Shown here in pieces: positions 17,930 to 27,254 of a stretch of 64,000 nt of DNA. Numbering within the stretch: position 1 is the first letter of the stretch; each line of letters begins with the position of its first letter. Source of the DNA: CBDCVO01 sp965223085 (GTDB lineage: Bacteria > Pseudomonadota > Gammaproteobacteria > Ga0077536); the NCBI GenBank assembly GCA_965223085.1, contig OZ244981.1:4588001-4652000 (forward strand), in the 5' to 3' direction. A program made the position numbers and the translations under genes. The notes beneath the pieces were generated by a model. That model made no database searches and was not told where the DNA came from. It saw nothing but the letters and a program-made list of their open reading frames with translations.

Positions 17930-19111
17930 ATGAAAGTAAAACGCTACTTTGCGACTAGCATGCGCAACGCTTTGGAAATGATCCGCCAAGAACAAGGGCC
18001 AGACGCCACGATCTTGTCAAATCGTAAAGTCGATGGTGGCTTTGAATTGCTCACCGCCGAGGGTGACGTCGACGAAGAGGTGTTGCGACGTTTCACGCCC
18101 CAGCCCGAACAACGGTCCGTCCCCGACGCCGAGCGACCGACGAACCCTCACGGGACTGAAGCGCACTACGCGGACGGTCAACTGTGGACCCATCATGAGA
18201 TTATCGAGAACATGCAACATGAGTTGCAGAACATCAAGTCGCTGCTGGAGTCGCAGTTGTCGGGCCTTGCGTGGACCGAATTTGGTGTTCGTCATCCCCA
18301 CAAGGCGCGTTTGCTGCGTTTGCTTGCCCGCTCGGGTATCGACCCACGTCTAGCGCGGCAACTTACCGATCAGATCGACGATGACACGTCTTTTGAAAAC
18401 GCGCGGCGGGCCTTGCTCGCGCGCCTGGTGGAGAGCGTTGTGAGGGCGCGTGAGGATGTCATGCATGACGGCGGACGCATCGTTTTATGGGGCGCTACCG
18501 GGGTCGGTAAAACCACGGTTGCGAGCAAGATCGCAGCGCACTACGCCCTGGCGCATGGCGCGGACAACGTCGCGCTGATTTCGATCGACGACCAACGCCT
18601 GGGGGCGCACGAGCAACTAAAACTTTTCGGGCGGCTGGCATCTATTCCGGTGTTTGCGTTGCGCAGCGAAGACGAACTTACAGACGTTCTCGCGCAGCTC
18701 GACAACCGGGCCTTGGTCATTATTGATACGCCCGGTTTTGCGGGCCGGGATGCTAACGTCCAGCGCCTGAACGAAGCGAGTCAAGCAGCGGGATTTGACG
18801 ATTACCTGGTCATGGCGGCAACGACAGATTATTTGTCCTTGGCGCGCAACGCGATCAAGGCGCCGCATTTTTCACCGCACGCTTGTGTCCTCACGAAGCT
18901 CGATGAAGCCGCATCTTTAGGCCCCGCGGTGTCGGTCGCTATCGAGGCATCGCTACCGTTGGCGTATTGCTGCGCCGGCCCGCGCATCCCCGATGATATC
19001 GCCCCGGCAAATGCCCGCGATCTGGTGCGCCAATTGTGGGGCTCGGCGACTACCAGCCCGGCGACCACCGAGGCGGAAGCGATAGAACAGGCGTTTTCAG
19101 TTAGCGCCTAA
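17930..19111 (+). CDS. flhF: Flagellar placement GTPase FlhF
   Basis: SRP-type GTPase that marks the cell pole for flagellum assembly. It has 393 residues. An N-terminal variable domain precedes the NG domain, with P-loop GATGVGKTTVASKIA, the DDQR segment (SIDDQRLGAHEQL), G3 IIDTPGFAGRD (DTPG in place of the more common DTAG) and G4 LTKLDEA. Its partner flhG follows. Confidence 0.95.
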   Translation: MKVKRYFATSMRNALEMIRQEQGPDATILSNRKVDGGFELLTAEGDVDEEVLRRFTPQPEQRSVPDAERPTNPHGTEAHYADGQLWTHHEIIENMQHELQNIKSLLESQLSGLAWTEFGVRHPHKARLLRLLARSGIDPRLARQLTDQIDDDTSFENARRALLARLVESVVRAREDVMHDGGRIVLWGATGVGKTTVASKIAAHYALAHGADNVALISIDDQRLGAHEQLKLFGRLASIPVFALRSEDELTDVLAQLDNRALVIIDTPGFAGRDANVQRLNEASQAAGFDDYLVMAATTDYLSLARNAIKAPHFSPHACVLTKLDEAASLGPAVSVAIEASLPLAYCCAGPRIPDDIAPANARDLVRQLWGSATTSPATTEAEAIEQAFSVSA

Positions 19112-19145
19112 AACCAAGCACCACCAGGGAGTTATTTGAGATTTC

Positions 19146-20006
19146 ATGAGCACGCGTCTCGCAGAAAAAATCGAACCCAATTTAACGCGGGTGATCGCAG
19201 TGACCAGCGGCAAAGGCGGTGTCGGCAAAACCACGGTATCGATCAACTTAGCCACCGCGCTAGCGCAGTCCGGTCACGACGTCGTGTTGATGGACGCCGA
19301 TCTGGGGCTCGCCAACGTCGACGTCATGTTAGGGCTGAGTCCGACCCACACGCTGCAACACGTGATCAGCGGTGAGTGCACCTTGACGAACATCATGTTG
19401 CCGGGACCGGCAGGCTTCCGCATTTTACCCGCGGCCTCCGGCATTCCGCATATGGCGGAGCTGAGCGCGAACGAACGGGCTGGTCTGCTCTATGCGTTCA
19501 GCAACATTGAACAACCGCCCGAAGTGCTCGTCGTCGATACTGCCGCCGGCATCGCTACGAATGCTTTGCAATTTTGCAACGCGTCGCAAGAAGTTATCGT
19601 CGTCGTGTGCAACGAACCGGCGTCGATTACCGACGCCTACGCGACGATCAAGGTCATACATCAAAGCAATCAACGGCGCCGTTTTCGCATCCTCGTGAAC
19701 CAATGCGAATCGGAATTCGAGGCATTAGAACTTTTCAATCGACTCGTCGCTGTGACGGACCGATTTTTGGATGTCACCCTCGAGCTTGTAGGTGCCATTC
19801 CATTTGATCTAAATATTAAGGCTTCCCTCCAACGTCGGAATGCTTGCGTGGCGACTTATCCCAACTGCGCTGCCGCGCTGGCGTTCAAGAAACTCGCAGA
19901 TACCGCCGATAAGTGGCCTATGCCCGACGCGGCGAGTGGTGAATTAGAGTTTTTTTTGGAGCGGATCATCGAACGGGATAAGTTGGGGAGGCGCGTCCAC
20001 GCATGA
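19146..20006 (+). CDS. flhG: Flagellar number regulator FlhG/FleN (MinD-like ATPase)
   Basis: MinD/ParA-type ATPase that limits flagellar number, known to act on FlhF and FleQ in polar flagellates. It has 286 residues. The deviant Walker A SGKGGVGKTTVSINLA, MDADLGLANVDVMLG and the VDTAAGI switch are all present. The stop overlaps the fliA ATG by 4 bases. Confidence 0.95.
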   Translation: MSTRLAEKIEPNLTRVIAVTSGKGGVGKTTVSINLATALAQSGHDVVLMDADLGLANVDVMLGLSPTHTLQHVISGECTLTNIMLPGPAGFRILPAASGIPHMAELSANERAGLLYAFSNIEQPPEVLVVDTAAGIATNALQFCNASQEVIVVVCNEPASITDAYATIKVIHQSNQRRRFRILVNQCESEFEALELFNRLVAVTDRFLDVTLELVGAIPFDLNIKASLQRRNACVATYPNCAAALAFKKLADTADKWPMPDAASGELEFFLERIIERDKLGRRVHA

Positions 20007-20743
20007 AAAAAGTTGCCAAATACACCAACGCAGCAAAGACCGGGTTGCAAGGCCAAGACCAAGACGAACTCGTGCGCAAATACGCACCGCTCGTGAAGCG
20101 TATCGCCTATCACTTAATGAGCCGCTTACCGCCGACTGTGCAAATGGACGACTTAGTGCAAGCGGGAATGATCGGCTTGTTAGAGGCCTCGCGTAATTAC
20201 GACGCCTCGCAGGGCGCAAGCTTCGAAACCTATGCGGGGATCCGTATTCGCGGTGCGATGCTCGACGAAATTCGCAAAGGCGACTGGGCACCTCGTTCTT
20301 TACACCGAAAAATTCGAGAAATTACTAAAGCCGTGGCCGAAATCGAAGCGGAACAGGGTCGCGACGCACGCGATGCAGAAGTCGCCGAACGCCTCGGCAT
20401 GGAGTTGAATCAGTACTACCAAACCTTACAAGACGCGAGCTCTCATAAAGTTTTTAGCTTTGAAGATCTACCGTCACGAGATGAACTACTTTCGGAAGGA
20501 TTGAATGGCCGCATTCCGGAGCCCTTGGAAAATGTCGAAAGCGATAAATTCAAGGATGCTCTAGCGCAAGCCATTCAAGGTCTCCCAGAGCGGGAGCGGC
20601 TCGTAATGTCTTTGTACTACAAGGAAGAGTTGAATTTAAGAGAAACCGGTGAAGTGCTCGGGGTGAGCGAATCGCGCGTCTGCCAAATCCATTCCCAGGC
20701 TTTGATTAGATTAAAGGCGAGAATGGTCGAATGGACGTTGTGA
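20003..20743 (+). CDS. fliA: RNA polymerase sigma-28 factor FliA
   Basis: Sigma factor for late flagellar and chemotaxis genes. It has 246 residues. Region 2 (YDASQGASFETYAGIRIRGA), region 3 (DAEVAERLGM) and region 4 with helix-turn-helix (LNLRETGEVLGVSESRVCQI) are all complete. Its likely target promoter is seen before cheA at 22,075-22,102. Confidence 0.97.
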   Translation: MKKVAKYTNAAKTGLQGQDQDELVRKYAPLVKRIAYHLMSRLPPTVQMDDLVQAGMIGLLEASRNYDASQGASFETYAGIRIRGAMLDEIRKGDWAPRSLHRKIREITKAVAEIEAEQGRDARDAEVAERLGMELNQYYQTLQDASSHKVFSFEDLPSRDELLSEGLNGRIPEPLENVESDKFKDALAQAIQGLPERERLVMSLYYKEELNLRETGEVLGVSESRVCQIHSQALIRLKARMVEWTL

Positions 20744-20799
20744 AGAAAGCGCAACCAGCAACAGTTCTCACCGTTGATACGTGATACTAGGAGTATGTC

Positions 20800-21192
20800 G
20801 TGGACAAAAACATGAAGATCCTGGTCGTCGATGATTTTTCAACCATGCGGCGAATTATCCGGAATCTATTGCGTGACCTCGGTTTCACGAATACCGATGA
20901 AGCAGATGACGGCAACACAGCATTGCCGATGTTGAAGGCGGGTGATTTCGATTTTCTGATCACCGATTGGAATATGCCTGGCATGCAGGGCATCGATTTG
21001 TTGAAAGAAGTTCGCGCCGATCCAGAGCTGGCGAATTTGCCGGTGTTAATGGTGACGGCGGAGGCCAAGCGCGAGCAAATCGTGTACGCCGCGGAAGCAG
21101 GTGTTAACGGCTACATCGTTAAACCGTTTACTGCGCAAACACTGCAAGAAAAAATCACGAAAATTTTCGAACGTCTAGAGGCGCCAGCTTAG
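20800..21192 (+). CDS. cheY: Chemotaxis response regulator CheY
   Basis: Single-domain receiver that binds FliM when phosphorylated and changes motor direction. It has 130 residues, with acidic pair VVDDF, phospho-acceptor Asp in LITDWNMPGM, Thr in MVTAEA and Lys in IVKPFTA, all as in functional CheY. GTG start with an AGGAG site upstream. Confidence 0.97.
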   Translation: MDKNMKILVVDDFSTMRRIIRNLLRDLGFTNTDEADDGNTALPMLKAGDFDFLITDWNMPGMQGIDLLKEVRADPELANLPVLMVTAEAKREQIVYAAEAGVNGYIVKPFTAQTLQEKITKIFERLEAPA

Positions 21193-21222
21193 CGTTTTCG
21201 GCGGACCCAAAGGAGTACCATC

Positions 21223-21924
21223 GTGAGAAAAGAACAGCGTCTAGCTTTGGCGCGAGGGCTGGTGATCGCGCTCGAGACGGGGCGCGAAGCCGATGCGGAG
21301 CGTCTCGCGGCGGCGTTGACGGGTGGCTCGGTGCCTCAAATGATGGCTGAAGAGCTGGTGGCGATCGCGCGTGAATTGCACGATGGTTTTGGCGGATTGA
21401 TCGCGGACCAACGTTTATGCGAAATGGCACAAGACGGCATGCCCGATACTCGCGAACGGCTTGCGTACGTGATTGAGAAAACGGAAGAGGCGGCGCATAG
21501 AACACTCGCCGCAGTCGAACGCATGACGCCGGTCGTAGATGAGATCGTGGCGGGAGCCGATCTCATCGATACCATGGTGGCGAGGAACACCGACGCGCGC
21601 CAATTCAAAGGCACGGCCGTGCGCCAACAGTTAACTGATTTCGCTACCGATGTGCGTACCCAAAGCGCAACTTTGCGCGGCGGTTTATCGGAAGTCTTGA
21701 TGGCCCAAGAATACCAGGATCTCGTTGGCCAAGTCGTGAAACGTACGATCGGATTGGTCTCTCAAATCGAGGATAAATTGTGTAGCTTGATCCCCGCCGA
21801 TTATGCTCGCGATGTCGAAGCTACGGATCCCACTGTGGCCGAGGGGCCGGCGATTAGGCGCGCCCCACAAGTCGTCAACGAACAGGCTGACGTCGATGCC
21901 CTGCTGGCGGATTTAGGCGTATAG
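21223..21924 (+). CDS. cheZ: CheY-P phosphatase CheZ
   Basis: Removes phosphate from CheY-P. It has 233 residues, mostly helical. The catalytic segment QEYQDLVGQVVKR carries the Asp and Gln used in the reaction. The C-terminal tail NEQADVDALLADLGV is the CheY-tethering peptide. RBS AAAGGAG precedes the GTG start. Confidence 0.94.
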   Translation: MRKEQRLALARGLVIALETGREADAERLAAALTGGSVPQMMAEELVAIARELHDGFGGLIADQRLCEMAQDGMPDTRERLAYVIEKTEEAAHRTLAAVERMTPVVDEIVAGADLIDTMVARNTDARQFKGTAVRQQLTDFATDVRTQSATLRGGLSEVLMAQEYQDLVGQVVKRTIGLVSQIEDKLCSLIPADYARDVEATDPTVAEGPAIRRAPQVVNEQADVDALLADLGV

Positions 21925-22074
21925 AACCACGGACGGCGCGCGGAAGTGCCGGCTGACGGGCACTGCGAGATAGGCGCTGCCGGCGCGACCCCTCGCACCT
22001 TAAGTGCGCTGTCTGTAGCGATGTCCTCACCTGCCGTGCTCCGGCGCATCGACGTCTCTGACCACAAGTTGGTA

Positions 22075-22102
22075 CTAAGCAATTTATCACCTCGGCCGAT
22101 AG
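22075..22102 (+). promoter_or_regulatory. Sigma-28 (FliA) promoter of cheA
   Basis: CTAAG, then 15 bases, then GCCGATAG: a close match to the FliA consensus (TAAA box, spacer, GCCGATAA). It lies in the 299-base gap between cheZ and cheA, 122 bases before the chosen cheA start. This gap otherwise holds no gene. Confidence 0.7.
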
Positions 22103-22223
22103 ATCGTATAGCTGAAGCCGACCACGACACGGTGTTTCAAGTGGTCAATTCGCGATTCCGTAAATATAACTCCGTGCATCAGGTTCGCTTGTGTGGCCGG
22201 CACCATGGCGTGAGGACGGGCAG

Positions 22224-24362
22224 TTGGACGACGACATACTGCAAGATTTTTTAATTGAAGCCCAGGAGATCCTCGATCAGCTGGATACACAGCTAATCGA
22301 TCTTGAGCATGCGCCCGAGGATCACGATCTGCTCAATGCCGTATTCCGCGGCTTCCACACCATCAAAGGCGGCGCGGGGTTTTTAAGCCTTGAAGCTTTA
22401 GTAGAAGTCGCGCACAAGGCGGAAGATGTCTTCGATCTGATGCGCAACGGTCAGGCGCAGTTGACACCCGCAGTAATGGATCTCTTTTTGCGTGTACTCG
22501 ATGTCCTGCGGGGGCAATTCGAAGAACTAAATGCGGGCAGTGAGCCCGGTACCGCACCTCCGGATCTCATCGCCGCGCTGAAAGCGATCGTCACCGGCGA
22601 TGTTGCGCCAAGCACCGAGGAAGACACGGCGAGCGCAGCGTCGGATGGCGAATTTGACGAAGTTGTCGCGCAAATGGTGGATGAGGACGAGCCCGGTGCT
22701 AGCAACGCGACTGAGGGCGTCGCGACAGAAGCTGCCGATCCGGACTTAATCACCGATGATGAGTTCGATGCATTGCTCGACAAATTGCACAAGGATGACA
22801 AAGCGCCGGCAACAGCGTTGCCACCGAGTTCCGAATCGGACGAGATAACGGACGATGAATTCGACGCCTTGTTGGATAAATTGCAGGCCGGCAAAGCGTC
22901 ATCGCAAACGGATGAAGCGGTAGCCGCGAACGCCGGCGGCGATGAAATCGGCGAGGATGAATTCGAGGATCTGCTCGATAACCTGCACGGCACAGGGCAG
23001 TTCAAGCGGGAGCAAAAAGCGGCCGCGCAATCTGATGCCGACGAACAGGCGACAACGCCCGTGGCATCTGAGGCGCCGGCGGCGGCACCCACAGCGGAAG
23101 TGGCGAATGCAGAACACCCTAAGGCCGCGCCACCCGCTAAGAAACCCGCTGCGGCGAAAGGTGCGGATACGGCTGACGGCGCTAAGCCCCAAGCGAATAA
23201 AGAAACCACCGTACGGGTTGAGACCGAAATCCTCGATCGCATTATGAACATGGTTGGTGAGCTGGTCCTGATCAGGAATCGGCTGAGCAACTTGCAAGCC
23301 GAAGTAGAGCATCCAGACGTCAATCAAACGATCTCAAATCTCGATGTCGTGACCAGCGATTTGCAAATGGCGGCGATGAAAACACGCATGCAGCCGATCA
23401 AAAAGGTTTTCGGACGTTTTCCTCGTGTGATACGCGATCTGGCGCGCAACTTGAAAAAAGAGATCAAGTTGGAGATGTCGGGTGAGGACACCGATCTCGA
23501 TAAAAACCTCGTCGAAGCGCTGGCGGATCCGCTCGTCCACCTAGTGCGCAACGCCGTCGATCATGGCATCGAAGATCCGGATACTCGCGCGGCTGCAGAT
23601 AAACCACGCGCTGGCACGGTGTATTTATCTGCCGAGCAGAGCGGCGATCAGATATTGCTCATAATCAAAGACGACGGTAAGGGCATGGATGCCGAATCCT
23701 TGCGAACCAAAGTCGTCGAGAAGGGCTTGATAGATATAGACGCCGCCGGTCGCTTAAGCGAACGCGAGTGCTATGAATTGATTTTTTTGCCGGGGTTTTC
23801 GACCAAAGAACAAATATCCGATGTCTCCGGTCGTGGCGTTGGCATGGATGTCGTGAAAACCCGTATAACGCAACTCAACGGGTCCATAGAAATCGACTCC
23901 GAACTTGGCGTCGGCACCACGATACGCATACGTTTACCACTGACGCTCGCGATCTTGCCGACCTTGATGGTCGTGCTCGGAAAACAAATATTTGCGTTGC
24001 CGCTCGTCAATGTCAAAGAGATCATCGATTTTGAAATCTCACAGTCGCGCGATGTCAATGGCAACAAAACCTTGGTCTCGCGCGGCCAAGCATTGCCGTT
24101 GTTCTACCTCAGTAGATGGCTCGTCAAAGGGGTTACCGACACTATGGTCGACGCCGGACACGTCGTTATCGTTACGGTCGGTAATCAGCAGCTCGCGCTC
24201 GTTGTCGATGAATTGATCGGCCAAGAAGAAGTCGTCATCAAACCGTTGGGGGCGATGTTGGATACCACGAAAGGCTTTGCCGGCGCGACCATTACCGGTA
24301 ATGGGCGGATTGCGTTGATCATTGATCTACCTGAACTGATCGACGCCTACGCTCGCTTCTAA
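22224..24362 (+). CDS. cheA: Chemotaxis histidine kinase CheA
   Basis: Kinase of the chemosensory array that phosphorylates CheY. Domains in order: Hpt with phospho-His in GFHTIKGG (about residue 45); a long acidic Ala-rich linker with three copies of a DDEFDALLDKL-like motif (22,749, 22,845 and 22,947); dimerisation domain; HATPase with NAVDHGIEDP, DDGKGMD and GRGVGMDVV; C-terminal CheW-like domain. There is no folded P2 domain. I chose TTG 22,224, which follows GAGG and starts the usual LDDDILQDFL. GTG 22,191 is an alternative. Confidence 0.95.
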   Translation: MDDDILQDFLIEAQEILDQLDTQLIDLEHAPEDHDLLNAVFRGFHTIKGGAGFLSLEALVEVAHKAEDVFDLMRNGQAQLTPAVMDLFLRVLDVLRGQFEELNAGSEPGTAPPDLIAALKAIVTGDVAPSTEEDTASAASDGEFDEVVAQMVDEDEPGASNATEGVATEAADPDLITDDEFDALLDKLHKDDKAPATALPPSSESDEITDDEFDALLDKLQAGKASSQTDEAVAANAGGDEIGEDEFEDLLDNLHGTGQFKREQKAAAQSDADEQATTPVASEAPAAAPTAEVANAEHPKAAPPAKKPAAAKGADTADGAKPQANKETTVRVETEILDRIMNMVGELVLIRNRLSNLQAEVEHPDVNQTISNLDVVTSDLQMAAMKTRMQPIKKVFGRFPRVIRDLARNLKKEIKLEMSGEDTDLDKNLVEALADPLVHLVRNAVDHGIEDPDTRAAADKPRAGTVYLSAEQSGDQILLIIKDDGKGMDAESLRTKVVEKGLIDIDAAGRLSERECYELIFLPGFSTKEQISDVSGRGVGMDVVKTRITQLNGSIEIDSELGVGTTIRIRLPLTLAILPTLMVVLGKQIFALPLVNVKEIIDFEISQSRDVNGNKTLVSRGQALPLFYLSRWLVKGVTDTMVDAGHVVIVTVGNQQLALVVDELIGQEEVVIKPLGAMLDTTKGFAGATITGNGRIALIIDLPELIDAYARF

Positions 24363-24409
24363 ACCGTAGCATTGAGACTGCGGGGAGGGGCCAAGCAGTT
24401 GCGCACGAT

Positions 24410-25150
24410 ATGGACAGCTTAACGGTTCTTGGTATCGCGATCGGGTTTGCGGCGGTCGTTCTCGGCCAGCACCTTGAAGGCGGGCATCTTGGTATGCTGA
24501 TCAACGGTCCCGCGCTTGTGATCGTGGGGGGCGGTACACTCGGCGCGACGATGGTGCAATCTCCGTGGCCGGTGTTTGTGCGCGCGCTTCAGATGCTGGC
24601 CTGGGTTATCATCCCGCCCTTTAAACGCTACCACGACGCGCTCGATGACATCGTCAGTTGGTGTCGGGTTGCGCGTCGTGATGGTTTGCTGGGGCTGGAA
24701 AAGTCGGTTACGACTATCACCTATCCTTATGCGCGCAAAGCGCTGCAAATGCTCGTCGATGGTGAAGAGCCCGGCGTCATTCGCGATACGCTCGAGCTCG
24801 ATAGCTATGCGCGGGAACAACGGGACTTGCAGGCCGCGCGTGTCATCGATGGTATGGGGGGCTATGCGCCGACGCTGGGCATACTCGGTGCCATCATCGG
24901 TCTGATTCACGTGATGCATAATTTGACCGATCCCAGTATGTTGGGCGAAGGGATCGGCGTTGCCTTTGTCGCAACGATCTATGGCGTCGGTTTCGCGAAC
25001 CTCGTATTCATTCCGATCGCCAATAAGCTAAAGGCTTATATCCGCGATGAGACGCGGCTCCAAGAATTGATTAAGGCCGGCGTGGTCGCGATCGCGGAAG
25101 GTGACAATCCCCGCGCGATCGAAGCGCGCTTGCAAAGTCTCAGCTCATGA
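24410..25150 (+). CDS. motC: Flagellar stator protein MotC (MotA family)
   Basis: Ion-channel subunit of the motor stator. It has 246 residues, with four membrane segments and the MotA/TolQ/ExbB-type core (YAPTLGILGAIIGLIHVM and IGVAFVATIYGVGFANLVF). It overlaps the next gene by 4 bases. In Pseudomonas-like clusters cheB lies between cheA and this gene; here only 47 bases separate them. Confidence 0.93.
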   Translation: MDSLTVLGIAIGFAAVVLGQHLEGGHLGMLINGPALVIVGGGTLGATMVQSPWPVFVRALQMLAWVIIPPFKRYHDALDDIVSWCRVARRDGLLGLEKSVTTITYPYARKALQMLVDGEEPGVIRDTLELDSYAREQRDLQAARVIDGMGGYAPTLGILGAIIGLIHVMHNLTDPSMLGEGIGVAFVATIYGVGFANLVFIPIANKLKAYIRDETRLQELIKAGVVAIAEGDNPRAIEARLQSLSS

Positions 25151-25875
25151 AAGGCGCGCGCTCTCCTTACTTTCAACCGGGCGATGATGAAGACGCACGA
25201 CACGATCGCTGGATAATATCGTACGCAGATTTCGTGACCTTGCTGTTTGCGTTTTTTGTGGTGCTCTATGCTTCGTCGTCTATCCATAACGGCAAACTGC
25301 GGGTCCTGGCCGACTCGCTCCTCAACGCATTCAATCGGGGTGAGGCCACGCTCGTGGTCACCGAGACCGGATCGGATCAGGTCACAGCCCCGACTAGCGG
25401 TGGCCGCAACCTTCAGACTTTAGAAAGCATCGCCTTGGCGGGCTTATCCGCCGACGACCTCATGACCCCGGTGCACCCACTACCCAATGCACTCACCGCC
25501 TCCGGCGACCCGGCGCTTGCGGCGCGTGAGATTTTTGGCCGCGCGATCGAACGCGAGGAAATCATCGTCAGTGAAGACGAACGATGGTTGCAGTTGACTT
25601 TAGGAACAGTGACAAGCGTGCGCACAGATGACCGATCTTTGGCGCAGGGTTTTGTACGTGACCTTGGCGCACTCGTGCAAGTGTTAGAGCAGCAAGCACA
25701 CACGACAACGGCGCCGACCTACGTAAAATTGAGCGTTGCGGTAGGCAAACCAGGCCTCACGCCGCAAGGAAGCACCGCCGCAACGGCGGCGACCAGCGCT
25801 GACGAAAATCCGGCACAAGAATTGCAGCTTCAGCGTGATACCCAGCTTCCACCATCCGCAGGGCTTGGCCGATGA
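25147..25875 (+). CDS. motD: Flagellar stator protein MotD-like (MotB family, atypical C-terminus)
   Basis: Partner of the MotA-like subunit. The N-terminus has the MotB-type plug and single membrane segment WIISYADFVTLLFAFFVVLY, with the channel Asp in SYADF. At 242 residues it is short. Part of the periplasmic domain core can be seen (about residues 135-180), but the peptidoglycan-binding OmpA signature (GHTD...N..LS..RA) is missing, and the tail is a low-complexity Thr/Ala/Gln stretch. Anchoring may be done by another protein, or the stator may differ in function. Confidence 0.8.
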   Translation: MKGARSPYFQPGDDEDARHDRWIISYADFVTLLFAFFVVLYASSSIHNGKLRVLADSLLNAFNRGEATLVVTETGSDQVTAPTSGGRNLQTLESIALAGLSADDLMTPVHPLPNALTASGDPALAAREIFGRAIEREEIIVSEDERWLQLTLGTVTSVRTDDRSLAQGFVRDLGALVQVLEQQAHTTTAPTYVKLSVAVGKPGLTPQGSTAATAATSADENPAQELQLQRDTQLPPSAGLGR

Positions 25876-26669
25876 AAATTTGGACAGTTGCAGCGCAGAA
25901 AGGCGGGGTCGGCAAAACGACGACCGTTGTGAGCATCGCAGGCTCACTCGTGCAGGACGGTGCGCGCGTGCTCGTAGTCGATCTTGATCCTCACGGTTCT
26001 TTGACTAGCTACTTTCGCTTGGATCCCGATACCGTCGAACCCAGCATTTACTCCGTGTTTGAGGCGGTCAGCGATGAGCGCGCACTGGCAGTCGACGGCG
26101 TCGTGCGGAGCACCGCGGTGCCAGGCATCGCGATCCTCCCGAGTTCTGCAGCCCTGGTGTCGTTAGAACGGCGCTTTGGGCAGCGACAAGGTATGGGCTT
26201 GGTGCTGCAACGCGCCTTGGCGCAGTGCGCCGAGACGTTTGATTACTGCATTATCGACTGCCCACCGACACTGGGGGTGCTCGTTATTAACGCTTTGGTC
26301 TGTTGCGAACTACTGATCGCACCGGTGCAAACAGAATTTCTGGCTGCGCAGTCGCTGGATCGCCTCATGAATACTTTGCGGTTGGTGCAAAACTCACGCG
26401 GCGTGGACTTGCCGCATCTGGTGGTGCCGACGATGTTCGATCGTCGCACCCGCGCTTCGCAGGACACCCTTGCCGGCTTGCGCGGTCGGCACGATTTTCG
26501 TCTCTGGGACGACATCATTCCCGTCGATACCCAATTCCGCGAAGCCAGTCGCATCGGTCAGCCGTTGCCGTTGTTGCAACCGCACGCGCGCGGCAGCCGT
26601 GCGTATGCGAAGTTGGTGGACGAGTTGTTGGGCCACCGCGCAGCCGCGCAACTGAGGGTCGTTGGATGA
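25872..26669 (+). CDS. ParA/Soj-like ATPase of the chemotaxis operon (ParC type)
   Basis: ParA-family ATPase. Homologues in this operon position (ParC of Vibrio, PA1462 of Pseudomonas) place chemosensory arrays at the pole. It has 265 residues: deviant Walker A QKGGVGKTTTVVSIA, VVDLDPHGSLTSYF, and the IIDCPPTLG switch. It overlaps both neighbours by 4 bases, so it is translationally coupled to motD and the CheW-like gene. Confidence 0.88.
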   Translation: MKIWTVAAQKGGVGKTTTVVSIAGSLVQDGARVLVVDLDPHGSLTSYFRLDPDTVEPSIYSVFEAVSDERALAVDGVVRSTAVPGIAILPSSAALVSLERRFGQRQGMGLVLQRALAQCAETFDYCIIDCPPTLGVLVINALVCCELLIAPVQTEFLAAQSLDRLMNTLRLVQNSRGVDLPHLVVPTMFDRRTRASQDTLAGLRGRHDFRLWDDIIPVDTQFREASRIGQPLPLLQPHARGSRAYAKLVDELLGHRAAAQLRVVG

Positions 26670-27151
26670 ATGAGCCGATCGAAATGCGGTATATACCGCG
26701 CCGTAGTCATACCCTTGCCTTGGTCGCGCAATATATCGATGAGCAACTTAGCGAAGGGGCTTCAATCGCAAAACCGAGTCCGGCGCCCGCCGAAACATTC
26801 GTACAACTGTGTGTCGGAAAATTACGTTTTCTGTTGCCTAGCGAGGCTATCACGACGGCGATACCGTCGCCCGAGGCCGTCTTGATCGATGCGCAGACTT
26901 TGGTCCCGGAGAAGTATCGCGTTCACGCGCGCAGCGCAGACGACAATGGTCCGCCGGTGGTTCTCCAAGGTGGGCGCTTAGCGCTTAGCGGGGTTACCAG
27001 CACCACAGTCCTTAGTTCCGCAGAGGTGGAACTCAAGCCGCGCGCCGAACGTGCCAGCGAGCCCTGGATCAGCGGCACGAGTCGGCGTCCACCGGCTTTC
27101 GTGTTGGATGTCGACGCGTTGAAATTTCATTTCTTAAGGGCGCAGCAATGA
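26666..27151 (+). CDS. CheW-domain protein (ParP-like partner of the ParA ATPase)
   Basis: The frame is open from 26,303, but that part is antisense-like filler inside parA. The ATG at 26,666 overlaps the parA stop (ATGA) and starts a plausible protein of 161 residues. The N-terminus is basic and variable; a partial CheW-like core (FVQLCVGKLRFLLPSEAITT) follows. Position after parA matches ParP, which links the ATPase to CheA arrays. Identity beyond CheW-like is inference. Confidence 0.75.
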   Translation: MNEPIEMRYIPRRSHTLALVAQYIDEQLSEGASIAKPSPAPAETFVQLCVGKLRFLLPSEAITTAIPSPEAVLIDAQTLVPEKYRVHARSADDNGPPVVLQGGRLALSGVTSTTVLSSAEVELKPRAERASEPWISGTSRRPPAFVLDVDALKFHFLRAQQ

Positions 27152-27254
27152 GTTGGCCCAAATTCTGCTTTTATTTAGGAACGGTGCCTAATGACCGGCT
27201 TAGACGACGGATTTTTGGCACCCGTCGTAACATGGCAATAGCATAGGGGGCTAT

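Noticed and set aside
22749..22988. The CheA linker repeats as a minisatellite or CRISPR-like array
   Set aside because: The repeats are irregular in DNA and spacing, stay in frame and are conserved only as protein. No CRISPR arrays or cas genes were seen anywhere in the window.
22451..23323. A 290-codon frame antisense to cheA
   Set aside because: Ser/Ala-rich product complementary to the repetitive acidic linker of CheA; no independent start or domain.
26303..26665. N-terminal extension of the CheW-like protein inside parA
   Set aside because: The extension is a shadow of parA. ATG 26,666 overlaps the parA stop in the usual coupled manner.
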